Source: Desulfobacteraceae bacterium (lineage in GTDB: Bacteria > Desulfobacterota > Desulfobacteria > Desulfobacterales > ETH-SRB1). From it: a stretch of DNA of 14,217 nucleotides. A program made the translations under genes and the position numbers. The stretch covers positions 1 through 14,217 of the forward strand of contig DAOWEW010000086.1 in assembly GCA_030638305.1 (NCBI GenBank). The letters run 5' to 3'. A model generated the notes under the pieces. It did not search any database and was not told the DNA's origin. It was given only the letters and a program-made list of their open reading frames with translations. This document shows positions 1 through 6,059 of this stretch, piece by piece; positions within the stretch are counted from its first letter, which is position 1, and each line of letters opens with the position of its first letter.

Positions 1-1
1 A

Positions 2-1147
2 TTCAATGAAGGTGCAGAGCAGATAACTGGCTACAAGATAAAAGATGTGATGGGTAAGGATTGGTTTAAGATGTTCTTTATGCCTGAATTATTGGATGAG
101 ATGAACAAGGTCTGGAAAAAAGCCTGGGGGATAAAGTTTCACTCATATATCAATCCTATCCGAACAAAGAATGGTGAAAAGAGAATTATTTCCTGGCAGA
201 CAACAGGATTGTATGAAGGAGAAGATGAAAAAAAGCATATAATGATCTCTACAGGAGAAGACATCACCGAGCGAAAGCAGGCGGAGAAGGAACTGGAGAA
301 ACACCGCGAGCATCTGGAAGAACTGGTGGAGAAACGAACAGAAGAACTTAAAGAAAAAACAGATAAAATCGAAGAGTCCCGCAAAGCCCTCACTTATCTT
401 ATTGAGGATGTAAACGAAGCCGGGGAAGAACTCCGGAAAGCAAATATGGAATATTCCGCTGCAAACAAAGAGCTGAAGGAATTTGCCTATATTGTATCCC
501 ATGATCTGAAAGCACCCTTGCGAGCCATCAGCCAGCTCACTCACTGGATTTCAGAGGACTATTCCGAAGCATTCGACGATAACGGCAAAATGCAGATGGA
601 TTTGATTATAAAAAGAGTCAAGCGCATGGACAGCCTTATTGATGGTATCCTGCGTTACTCACGCGTCGGTCGAATCAGAGAAAAGGAAGAACACCTGGAT
701 CTGAATCTTCTTGTCAATGAGGTTGTTGACAACATTGTGCCGCCGGATAATGTTCAGATAATATTCGAAAACAAACTGCCCGTGGTCTTCAGGGATTCCA
801 TACGTATGGAACAGGTTTTCCAAAATCTTATCGGAAATGCCATAAAATTTATGGATAAGGGTGATGGTATTATCAAGGTGGGATGTGCGGACGAGGGCGC
901 ATCCTGGAAATTCAGCGTTTCCGATAACGGCCCTGGAATCAACAAGAAATATCATGATAAAATCTTCCGGATATTCCAGACTTTGACGCCCCGCGATGCG
1001 CACGAAAGCACCGGCATCGGCTTGACTCTGGTCAAAAAAATCATTAAGCTATATGGCGGTTCCGTCTGGGTGGAATCGGAAACAGGCCGTGGGACCACAT
1101 TCTTTTTTACGCTACCGAAAAAAGGAGAAAAAGATGAAAAGCTCTAA
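2..1147 (+). CDS. PAS-domain sensor histidine kinase, 5' end cut by the window edge
   Basis: The frame is open from base 2, where it reads FNEGAEQITGY, a typical PAS core, so the gene begins outside the window and the GTG at 47 is not its start. Numbering from the codon at 47: the rest of a PAS domain with its PAC tail ends at [10 protein letters not shown] (71-80), a coiled coil covers about 78-145, and HisKA carries the H-box SHDLKAPLRAI with the phospho-accepting His at 152. HATPase_c follows, with the N-box QNLIGNAIKF (N260, N264), G1 DNGPGI (293-298) and G2 STGIGLTLVKK (321-331). No membrane segment is visible in the part present. The H-box type is the one found in phytochrome-like kinases paired with Rcp1-like receivers, and exactly such a receiver gene overlaps the 3' end by 14 bases. 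The kinase should autophosphorylate and pass phosphate to that receiver. The signal it senses cannot be told. Confidence 0.93.
   Translation, partial: FNEGAEQITGYKIKDVMGKDWFKMFFMPELLDEMNKVWKKAWGIKFHSYINPIRTKNGEKRIISWQTTGLYEGEDEKKHIMISTGEDITERKQAEKELEKHREHLEELVEKRTEELKEKTDKIEESRKALTYLIEDVNEAGEELRKANMEYSAANKELKEFAYIVSHDLKAPLRAISQLTHWISEDYSEAFDDNGKMQMDLIIKRVKRMDSLIDGILRYSRVGRIREKEEHLDLNLLVNEVVDNIVPPDNVQIIFENKLPVVFRDSIRMEQVFQNLIGNAIKFMDKGDGIIKVGCADEGASWKFSVSDNGPGINKKYHDKIFRIFQTLTPRDAHESTGIGLTLVKKIIKLYGGSVWVESETGRGTTFFFTLPKKGEKDEKL
1121..1127 (+). promoter_or_regulatory. Ribosome binding site inside the upstream kinase gene
   Basis: AAAGGAG lies 6 bases before the ATG at 1134, within the last codons of the kinase gene. 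It fixes the start of the small receiver gene at 1134 rather than at the longer in-frame ATG at 1053, which has no such site and would add 27 residues with no receiver homology. Confidence 0.85.
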
Positions 1148-1559
1148 ACCCATTCTTCTGGTTGAAGACGACCACGTTGATGCCACGACGGCTAAACAGG
1201 CATCGAAAGAAATCAAAGTCACCAACAGGCTGGATATTGTGAATGATGGTGAGGAAGCACTGACTTTTCTGAAAAATTCTGAAAACAAAAAGCCGGGCAT
1301 CATTTTACTTGATCTAAATATGCCGAAAATGAATGGCATCGAATTTCTGCAAATAGCCAAAAAAGACGAGAGCCTTAAAAAGATTCCAGTAGTTGTTCTA
1401 ACCACATCCAAACGAAATCAGGATAAGGTTGACAGCTTTAATTTAGGGGTTGCAGGGTATATGATCAAGCCGGTTGATTACCGGAAATTTGTTGAGGTGG
1501 TAAGAACAATCGACCTGTACTGGACATTGAGCGAGCTGCCGGAGACGAACCTTAAATAG
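1134..1559 (+). CDS. Rcp1-like single-domain response regulator
   Basis: A 141-residue protein made only of a receiver domain. It shows the acidic pocket EDD (11-13), the phospho-accepting Asp in LLDLNMP (D60), the switch Thr in VVLTTS (T90) and the conserved Lys in MIKPV (K112). The tail YWTLSELPE and the phrase KIPVVVLTTS are hallmarks of the Rcp1 family, the small receivers that partner phytochrome-type histidine kinases. The gene overlaps the kinase gene before it by 14 bases and has its own strong ribosome binding site, so the two are almost certainly co-expressed as a cognate pair. It has no DNA-binding or enzymatic output domain, so it either acts by protein contact or shuttles phosphate to another kinase. 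The start at 1134 is chosen because the receiver fold begins at residue 6 and the Shine-Dalgarno site is correctly spaced. Confidence 0.93.
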   Translation: MKSSKPILLVEDDHVDATTAKQASKEIKVTNRLDIVNDGEEALTFLKNSENKKPGIILLDLNMPKMNGIEFLQIAKKDESLKKIPVVVLTTSKRNQDKVDSFNLGVAGYMIKPVDYRKFVEVVRTIDLYWTLSELPETNLK

Positions 1560-1580
1560 TCAATATTCAATTGTCAATTG
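1560..1580 (+). repeat. Three 7-base tandem repeats (TCAATAT, TCAATTG, TCAATTG)
   Basis: Directly after the stop codon of the small receiver gene come three heptads in exact register at 1560-1566, 1567-1573 and 1574-1580. The remaining bases to the next gene are AT-rich, with further CAAT motifs but no clear hairpin with a T-tract, so I do not call a terminator here. Confidence 0.6.
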
Positions 1581-1607
1581 TAACAATATACAATTTTATT
1601 CAGATGT

Positions 1608-1612
1608 AGGAG
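1608..1612 (+). promoter_or_regulatory. Ribosome binding site for the first hybrid kinase
   Basis: AGGAG sits 6 bases upstream of the ATG at 1619 and supports that start. Confidence 0.75.
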
Positions 1613-1618
1613 AAAATC

Positions 1619-3982
1619 ATGAAAGACAGAAAAATCCGTCTTCTTCTTGTAGAAGATGACAAGGTTGACCAGATGGCGTTTGAGAGGTTTGCCGGAAGCG
1701 AGAACCTGCATTATGATTACACCATTGTCGGGTCCATTGCTGAGGCCAAAGAGATTTTAAACTCAACAAGCTTTGATGTCATTATTGCGGATTATATGCT
1801 TGGAGACGGAATTGGGTTTGAACTGTTTGATCTGTTCAAGGACCTTCCGGTTATTATTACAACCGGTACCGGTAACGAGGAAATTGCAGTAGAGGCTATG
1901 AAGTTAGGAGCCTGCGATTATCTAATCAAAGACCCTGAAGGCAATTACCTCAAAACCCTTCCGTCCACCGTGGAACTGTCACTTAAACGCAAAAAAACCG
2001 AAAAAAAATTGCAAAATTATTACGAACGTCTTGAATCTTTGGTAAAAGAACGAACAGCGGAATTAGAGACTGAAATCGTTGAGCGCAAACTCAAAGAAAA
2101 GAAACTGCGGAAGAGTGAGAAGAAATACCGAACCCTTCTTGAAACCACATCTGAAGGATACTGGCTGCTAAATCATGAACTAAAAACTATCGAAGTTAAC
2201 CAGTCCCTTTGCAATATGCTTGGTTACAGTCAGGATGAGATGCTTGGCAAAACACCCCTTAACTTCGTAGACGATGAGAACCGAAAGATTTTTATTGAGC
2301 AGACCTCAAAGATATCCACCACACTCCACCGCAGTTATGAAATTACCCTGAAAAAAAAGAATGGCCAAGACCTGCACACATATTTTAATGCCACAACAAT
2401 CATGCATGAATCGGGAGAGTTACGGGGCGCTTTTGCATTTATTGCTGATATTACCGAAAGAAAACAAGCTGAAGAAGAACTAAATCGTCTGGGGGTAGCC
2501 ATTGAACAGACTGCGGAATCTGTGTTCATTACAGACAGAGACGGAACGATTCAATATGTCAATCCTGCATTCGTGCGTCTGACAGGATACCGTCGCAAAG
2601 ATGCTATTGGACAGAATCCACGTATTTTGAAAAGCGGAAAGCATGATGCTCTGTTTTATAAACAAATATGGGATAACCTTACACGTGGGATTGCCTGGAA
2701 TGGCCGCATTATTAACAAAAAGAAAGACGGCAGCTTTTATGAAGCAGATGCGACAATTTCACCCGTATTCGATAAATCAGGCAAAATTACAAATTTTGTG
2801 TCTATTAGACGTGATGTAACCCATGAAATAGAATTGGAGAAACGTCTCATCCAGGCCCAAAAGATGGAGGCCATCGGCTCACTGGCAGGAGGCATTGCCC
2901 ACGATTTCAACAATGTTCTTTACGCAATTATGGGGTACACGGAATTATCCATGAACGCCGTACCTGAAGGCAGCAAGGCCAGGAGAAACCTTAGAGAAGT
3001 GTTAAAGGCAGCAGATCGAGCCAAAGACATGATTCAGCAGATTCTCACCTTCAGCCGTAAAACCGAAAAGGTGAAGAAACCAATCAGCGTTCAATCTGTT
3101 TTAAAAGAGGCGGTAAATCTGATAAGAACATCCCTGCCTTCTACCATTGAAATTCGCCAGAATATTGATGGGGATTGTAGCCCGGTCATGGCTGATCCGA
3201 CCCAGATCCACGAGATAATCATGAACCTTGGCACCAATGCCTATCATGCAATGCGTGAGAAGGGAGGCGTCCTTGGGATTACTCTCAGGCAAAAGGAAAT
3301 CGGTTTTGATGATTCAAAATACGATCCGAATTTTTACCCCGGAACATATCTCGAACTCATTGTTGAAGATACCGGCCATGGTATTGACGCTAATATTATG
3401 GAAAAAATATTTGATCCCTATTTCACCACAAAAAGCGTTGAAGAGGGAACCGGAATGGGGCTTTCGGTTGTACACGGGATTGTCAGGGATCATGGCGGGG
3501 ATATTAGAATGTACAGTGAGCCTGGAAAAGGAACCGCATTTTATGTCTATTTACCCCTGATTGAAACCGGTTCTGTTGAACGAAAAATCATATTCGCAGG
3601 ATCGGTTCCAACGGGTAGGGAACGTATTTTATTTGTTGACGATGAAGAACAAATTGTTCAAATGGTACAACAGATATTGGAAAGCCTTGGTTACCATGTC
3701 ACGCCCCGTACCAGTAGCGTGGAAGCATTCGAAGCTTTCAGGGCAAAGCCGGATAAATTCGATCTGGTAATCACCGACATGACTATGCCCAATATGACCG
3801 GTGCTGAATTAGCCACCAGGCTTCTAAAGATCAGGTCAGATATCCCCATTATCCTTTGCACGGGATTCAGCGAGTTAATGGACGAAAAAAAGGCTAACGC
3901 CATAGGAATTCGGGAATATGTTATGAAACCTATTATCAGAGATAAGATGGCCAGGACCATAAGGAAGGTGCTGGATGGATGA
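1619..3982 (+). CDS. Hybrid histidine kinase, REC-PAS-PAS-HisKA-HATPase-REC
   Basis: A 787-residue soluble kinase without membrane helices. Domains in order: N-terminal receiver (1-120; EDD 12-14, phospho-accepting D58, K104 followed by Asp instead of the usual Pro), coiled coil (about 122-168), PAS1 (about 168-283, ending DITERKQAE), PAS2 (about 289-405), HisKA with H428 in [11 protein letters not shown], HATPase_c with N-box IIMNLGTNAYHAM (N536, N540), G1 DTGHGI (584-589) and G2 GTGMGLS (610-616), then a C-terminal receiver (about 668-787; D720, T748, K770). PAS2 contains GQNPRIL, GIAWNGRIIN and KKDGSFYEADATISPV, which resemble the FAD-binding PAS of NifL, including the conserved Trp (W360). 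Flavin redox sensing is therefore possible but inferred. The likely flow is H428 to D720, with the N-terminal receiver taking input from another kinase. The start has a good ribosome binding site. Confidence 0.94.
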   Translation: MKDRKIRLLLVEDDKVDQMAFERFAGSENLHYDYTIVGSIAEAKEILNSTSFDVIIADYMLGDGIGFELFDLFKDLPVIITTGTGNEEIAVEAMKLGACDYLIKDPEGNYLKTLPSTVELSLKRKKTEKKLQNYYERLESLVKERTAELETEIVERKLKEKKLRKSEKKYRTLLETTSEGYWLLNHELKTIEVNQSLCNMLGYSQDEMLGKTPLNFVDDENRKIFIEQTSKISTTLHRSYEITLKKKNGQDLHTYFNATTIMHESGELRGAFAFIADITERKQAEEELNRLGVAIEQTAESVFITDRDGTIQYVNPAFVRLTGYRRKDAIGQNPRILKSGKHDALFYKQIWDNLTRGIAWNGRIINKKKDGSFYEADATISPVFDKSGKITNFVSIRRDVTHEIELEKRLIQAQKMEAIGSLAGGIAHDFNNVLYAIMGYTELSMNAVPEGSKARRNLREVLKAADRAKDMIQQILTFSRKTEKVKKPISVQSVLKEAVNLIRTSLPSTIEIRQNIDGDCSPVMADPTQIHEIIMNLGTNAYHAMREKGGVLGITLRQKEIGFDDSKYDPNFYPGTYLELIVEDTGHGIDANIMEKIFDPYFTTKSVEEGTGMGLSVVHGIVRDHGGDIRMYSEPGKGTAFYVYLPLIETGSVERKIIFAGSVPTGRERILFVDDEEQIVQMVQQILESLGYHVTPRTSSVEAFEAFRAKPDKFDLVITDMTMPNMTGAELATRLLKIRSDIPIILCTGFSELMDEKKANAIGIREYVMKPIIRDKMARTIRKVLDG

Positions 3983-3986
3983 AAGG

Positions 3987-3994
3987 AAGGAGGA
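3987..3994 (+). promoter_or_regulatory. Strong ribosome binding site for the receiver-only gene
   Basis: AAGGAGGA, a near-perfect Shine-Dalgarno sequence, lies 7 bases before the ATG at 4002 in the 19-base gap after the hybrid kinase. It suggests the small receiver is made at a higher level than the kinase. Confidence 0.8.
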
Positions 3995-4001
3995 ATAATA
4001 A

Positions 4002-4367
4002 ATGGCGCGTATTCTTATTATAGATGATGATGTTCAGATACTGGATATGCTCAGACAGACATTAGAGCTCAAGGGGTATGAGGTGGTGGATGCTACCAAT
4101 GGCAAGGAGGGGATAAGGCTTTATCGTGAAAACCCGGCCGATCTGATCATCACAGATATCATTATGCCGGATAAGGAAGGTATTGAGACGATCATAGAAC
4201 TCAAACGAGACTTTCCTGATGTGAAGATCATTGCCATTTCAGGGGGTGGACGAATCGGTCCGGAGGGGTATCTAAGCATGGCCAGGAAATTAGGCGCACG
4301 GTACACCTTTTCCAAACCTGTTGAACGAGAAGAGCTTCTATCGGCGGTTCGGGAACTTATAGGGTAA
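4002..4367 (+). CDS. Single-domain response regulator (receiver only)
   Basis: A 121-residue CheY-like receiver with no output domain. Visible motifs are the acidic cluster DDD (8-10), the phospho-accepting Asp in LIITDIIMP (D52), the switch Ser in IAISGGGR (S80) and the Lys-Pro in FSKPV (K105). The GGGR loop with the following GPEGYLSMARKLGA belongs to a common group of stand-alone receivers that sit next to hybrid kinases. It begins 19 bases after the hybrid kinase with a near-ideal ribosome binding site, so it is probably the diffusible output of that kinase, or a shuttle between the kinases of this locus. Its target is not identifiable from the sequence. The operon appears to end here, because a new promoter and a compositionally different gene follow. 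Confidence 0.92.
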   Translation: MARILIIDDDVQILDMLRQTLELKGYEVVDATNGKEGIRLYRENPADLIITDIIMPDKEGIETIIELKRDFPDVKIIAISGGGRIGPEGYLSMARKLGARYTFSKPVEREELLSAVRELIG

Positions 4368-4370
4368 CAG

Positions 4371-4391
4371 TGGAAAGTGAAAAGTGAATAT
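4371..4391 (+). repeat. Degenerate 7-base tandem repeat (TGGAAAG, TGAAAAG, TGAATAT)
   Basis: Three heptads in register, at 4371-4377, 4378-4384 and 4385-4391, directly follow the stop of the receiver gene. The same TGARAAG unit recurs at 5594-5614 and 7546-7577, each time at a gene border. Confidence 0.55.
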
Positions 4392-4400
4392 ACTTGGCTG

Positions 4401-4420
4401 TTATGAATCAAACTTCATAA
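4401..4420. promoter_or_regulatory. Palindromic operator-like site, copy 1
   Basis: TTATGAATCAAACTTCATAA has perfect 7-base arms (TTATGAA/TTCATAA) around a 6-base centre. It lies just upstream of the predicted -35 box of the ATPase gene. Its sequence matches the reverse complement of copy 2 at 19 of 20 positions, so the two sites also form one large inverted repeat. Confidence 0.7.
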
Positions 4421-4425
4421 TAGAC

Positions 4426-4453
4426 TTGACTTTTATGAAGTTCGATTCATAAT
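4426..4453 (+). promoter_or_regulatory. Predicted sigma70-type promoter of the ATPase gene
   Basis: TTGACT (4426-4431) and CATAAT (4448-4453) each match the consensus at 5 of 6 positions and are separated by 16 bases. The second palindrome covers the spacer and most of the -10 box. Transcription would start about 7 bases further on, which is at or next to the ATG at 4460, and no Shine-Dalgarno site is visible. The transcript may therefore be leaderless. Confidence 0.55.
4433..4452. promoter_or_regulatory. Palindromic operator-like site, copy 2
   Basis: TTATGAAGTTCGATTCATAA has the same 7-base arms as copy 1. The centres of the two copies are 32 bases apart, close to three helical turns, so bound dimers would sit on the same DNA face. 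Both copies are followed by TA. Overlap with the -10 region suggests repression. The binding protein is unknown. Confidence 0.7.
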
Positions 4454-4459
4454 AGCCGC

Positions 4460-5596
4460 ATGAAACGATATTTAGAAAAATATATTAAAAATGATTTAAA
4501 AGAAAAGATTATACTTTTATCAGGGCCGAGACAAGTTGGAAAAACAATACTGTCAAAGCAGCTTATATCTTCGAATGTTTATTTGAACTATGATTCAACT
4601 TTAGATCGAAAAATTATTTATGCACAAGAATGGACAAGAAATGTTCCCCTGGTAATCTTTGACGAACTCCATAAGATGAAGAAATGGAAATCGTGGATTA
4701 AAGGTATTTATGATACAGAAGGGATTCCTCCTTCATTAATTGTTACTGGTTCAGCCAGACTGGATGTTTATAAAAAAGGAGGAGAATCACTGGCAGGTCG
4801 TTTTTTCCCCTATAGACTGCATCCATTGACAGTCAAAGAAATCTGCAAATATCTAAATGAAGAATCAGAAACCGCATTGGATAAATTAATCAAATTCGGC
4901 GGTTTCCCTGAACCATATTTAAAAAGCAATACAACTTTTGCAAAACGCTGGAGGAGAACACATACTGATACAATTATCAGAGAAGATCTTCTGGATTTAG
5001 AAAGAGTAAGAGATATAAAGTCAATCGAAATAATGATTGATTTATTAAAAGCCCGTGTAGGTTCTACTACTTCATATACATCACTATCAAATGATCTTCA
5101 GGTCTCTATCCATACAGTGAAACACTGGTTACAGATTCTGGAAAACCTGTACGTCATTTTTCCTGTTCGACCTTATCATAAAAACATAGCTCGCAGTATT
5201 TTAAAAGAATCAAAATATTATCTGTATGATACCGGCGCAGTTGAAGGTAACCTGGGTGCAAAACTGGAAAATATTGTTGCCTGCGCTCTTTTACGGGAAC
5301 TTCATCTTATTGAAGACACAACAGGTAATAAGGCAGCGCTTTATTACCTGCGGGACAAAGAAAAACATGAAGTCGATTTTTTCATTACCATTGAAAACAG
5401 ACCGGCAAAATTGATTGAAGTAAAAGTAGGTGATGATAAATTTTCTTCATCATTATTTCGTTTTCATAACTTTCTAAAAGATGCAACGCCAGTCCAGATT
5501 GTTTATAAACTAAAGCACAAAAAGACAAAGGGCCCGGCAAGCATGCAACCTGCTCATGAATTTTTAAAGAACTGTGATTTGATGGGTAAATGTTGA
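4460..5596 (+). CDS. AAA+ ATPase with DUF4143-type C-terminal domain
   Basis: A 378-residue cytoplasmic protein of the AAA_14/DUF4143 family. The Walker A motif is SGPRQVGKT (21-29), Walker B is VIFDELHK (D68, E69), and TGSARLD (96-102) is the sensor-1 region. About residues 186-240 look like a winged helix. The C-terminal part has LENIVA (E270), EVDFF (E304, D306) and LIEVKV (E320, K322), the arrangement of a PD-(D/E)XK nuclease-like fold. The biological role of this widespread family is not established, though mobile behaviour, defence and regulation have all been considered. The start is set by the family's N-terminal pattern (KRYLEKYIK before Walker A). No ribosome binding site is present. 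It is clearly AT-richer than the kinase genes on both sides and has its own promoter, so it looks inserted into the signalling cluster. It is intact. Confidence 0.92.
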   Translation: MKRYLEKYIKNDLKEKIILLSGPRQVGKTILSKQLISSNVYLNYDSTLDRKIIYAQEWTRNVPLVIFDELHKMKKWKSWIKGIYDTEGIPPSLIVTGSARLDVYKKGGESLAGRFFPYRLHPLTVKEICKYLNEESETALDKLIKFGGFPEPYLKSNTTFAKRWRRTHTDTIIREDLLDLERVRDIKSIEIMIDLLKARVGSTTSYTSLSNDLQVSIHTVKHWLQILENLYVIFPVRPYHKNIARSILKESKYYLYDTGAVEGNLGAKLENIVACALLRELHLIEDTTGNKAALYYLRDKEKHEVDFFITIENRPAKLIEVKVGDDKFSSSLFRFHNFLKDATPVQIVYKLKHKKTKGPASMQPAHEFLKNCDLMGKC

Positions 5597-5614
5597 GAAG
5601 TGAGAAGTGAAGGA
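5594..5614 (+). repeat. 7-base tandem repeat (TGAGAAG, TGAGAAG, TGAAGGA) overlapping the ATPase stop codon
   Basis: The TGA stop of the ATPase gene (5594-5596) is the first three bases of the first heptad, and a second identical heptad and a diverged third follow in register. A GTG at 5600 inside the repeat is not a credible gene start. Confidence 0.6.
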
Positions 5615-5631
5615 ACCAGGAGACGAATCGT

Positions 5632-6059
5632 AGAAATGATGACATTACATCTGTTAATTCTTGAAGACAACCCTGATGATGCTGAACTCGCAGTAAAGGA
5701 ACTCGAACGTGAAGGGTTTAACGTAAAATGGACCAGGGTGGATACGGAAAAAGCCTTTAGAAAGGCATTAGCCGAAAAACCCGATCTGATCTTAGTTAAC
5801 TATTCCCTCCCCTCTTTTAACGGCCCGGCCGCCCTGGAGGTACACCGGCAACTTCATCTTGAGATTCCGCTGATCGTTTATTCAGGTGCAATTAGCGAGG
5901 AAGTTGCTGTGGAATGCATGAAATACGGCGCAACAGATTACATTTTTAAAGACAACCTCTCCCATCTGGGTCTTGTTGTAAAACAGGCGCTTGAGGAAAT
6001 GAAAATATGCCGTAAAAGCAAGCAGGCAGAGGATGCGCTACGGGAAAGCGAGGAGAAAT
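5632..6059 (+). repeat. Dispersed direct repeat A, copy 1 (N-terminal receiver module)
   Basis: Aligns without gaps to 10214-10641 with high nucleotide identity by eye, including silent positions. It covers the start codon, the whole N-terminal receiver and the linker up to the PAS domain. The first 50 or so bases are nearly identical. Confidence 0.8.

Noticed and set aside
47..49. GTG as the start of the first kinase
   Set aside because: The frame is open upstream to base 2 and encodes recognisable PAS sequence, so the gene simply extends past the window edge.
1053..1133. N-terminal extension of the Rcp1-like receiver
   Set aside because: It would overlap the kinase by 95 bases, has no ribosome binding site and encodes nothing receiver-like. 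The ATG at 1134 has both.
1567..1600. Possible terminator after the first receiver gene
   Set aside because: The short ATTGT/ACAAT pairing is AT-only in its stem and lacks a following T-tract. It is better explained by the heptad repeat.
3228..3770. Plus-strand open frames of 110 and 69 codons inside the first hybrid kinase
   Set aside because: They are out-of-frame shadows of the HATPase and receiver coding sequence with no recognisable motifs.
4371..4391. CRISPR-like or attachment-site repeat
   Set aside because: Units are only 7 bases, degenerate and without spacers. Nothing resembling an integrase or cas gene is present.
5600..5638. GTG start at 5600 for the REC-PAS kinase
   Set aside because: It lies inside a 7-base repeat, has no Shine-Dalgarno site, and the homology to the paralogue begins only at the ATG at 5639.
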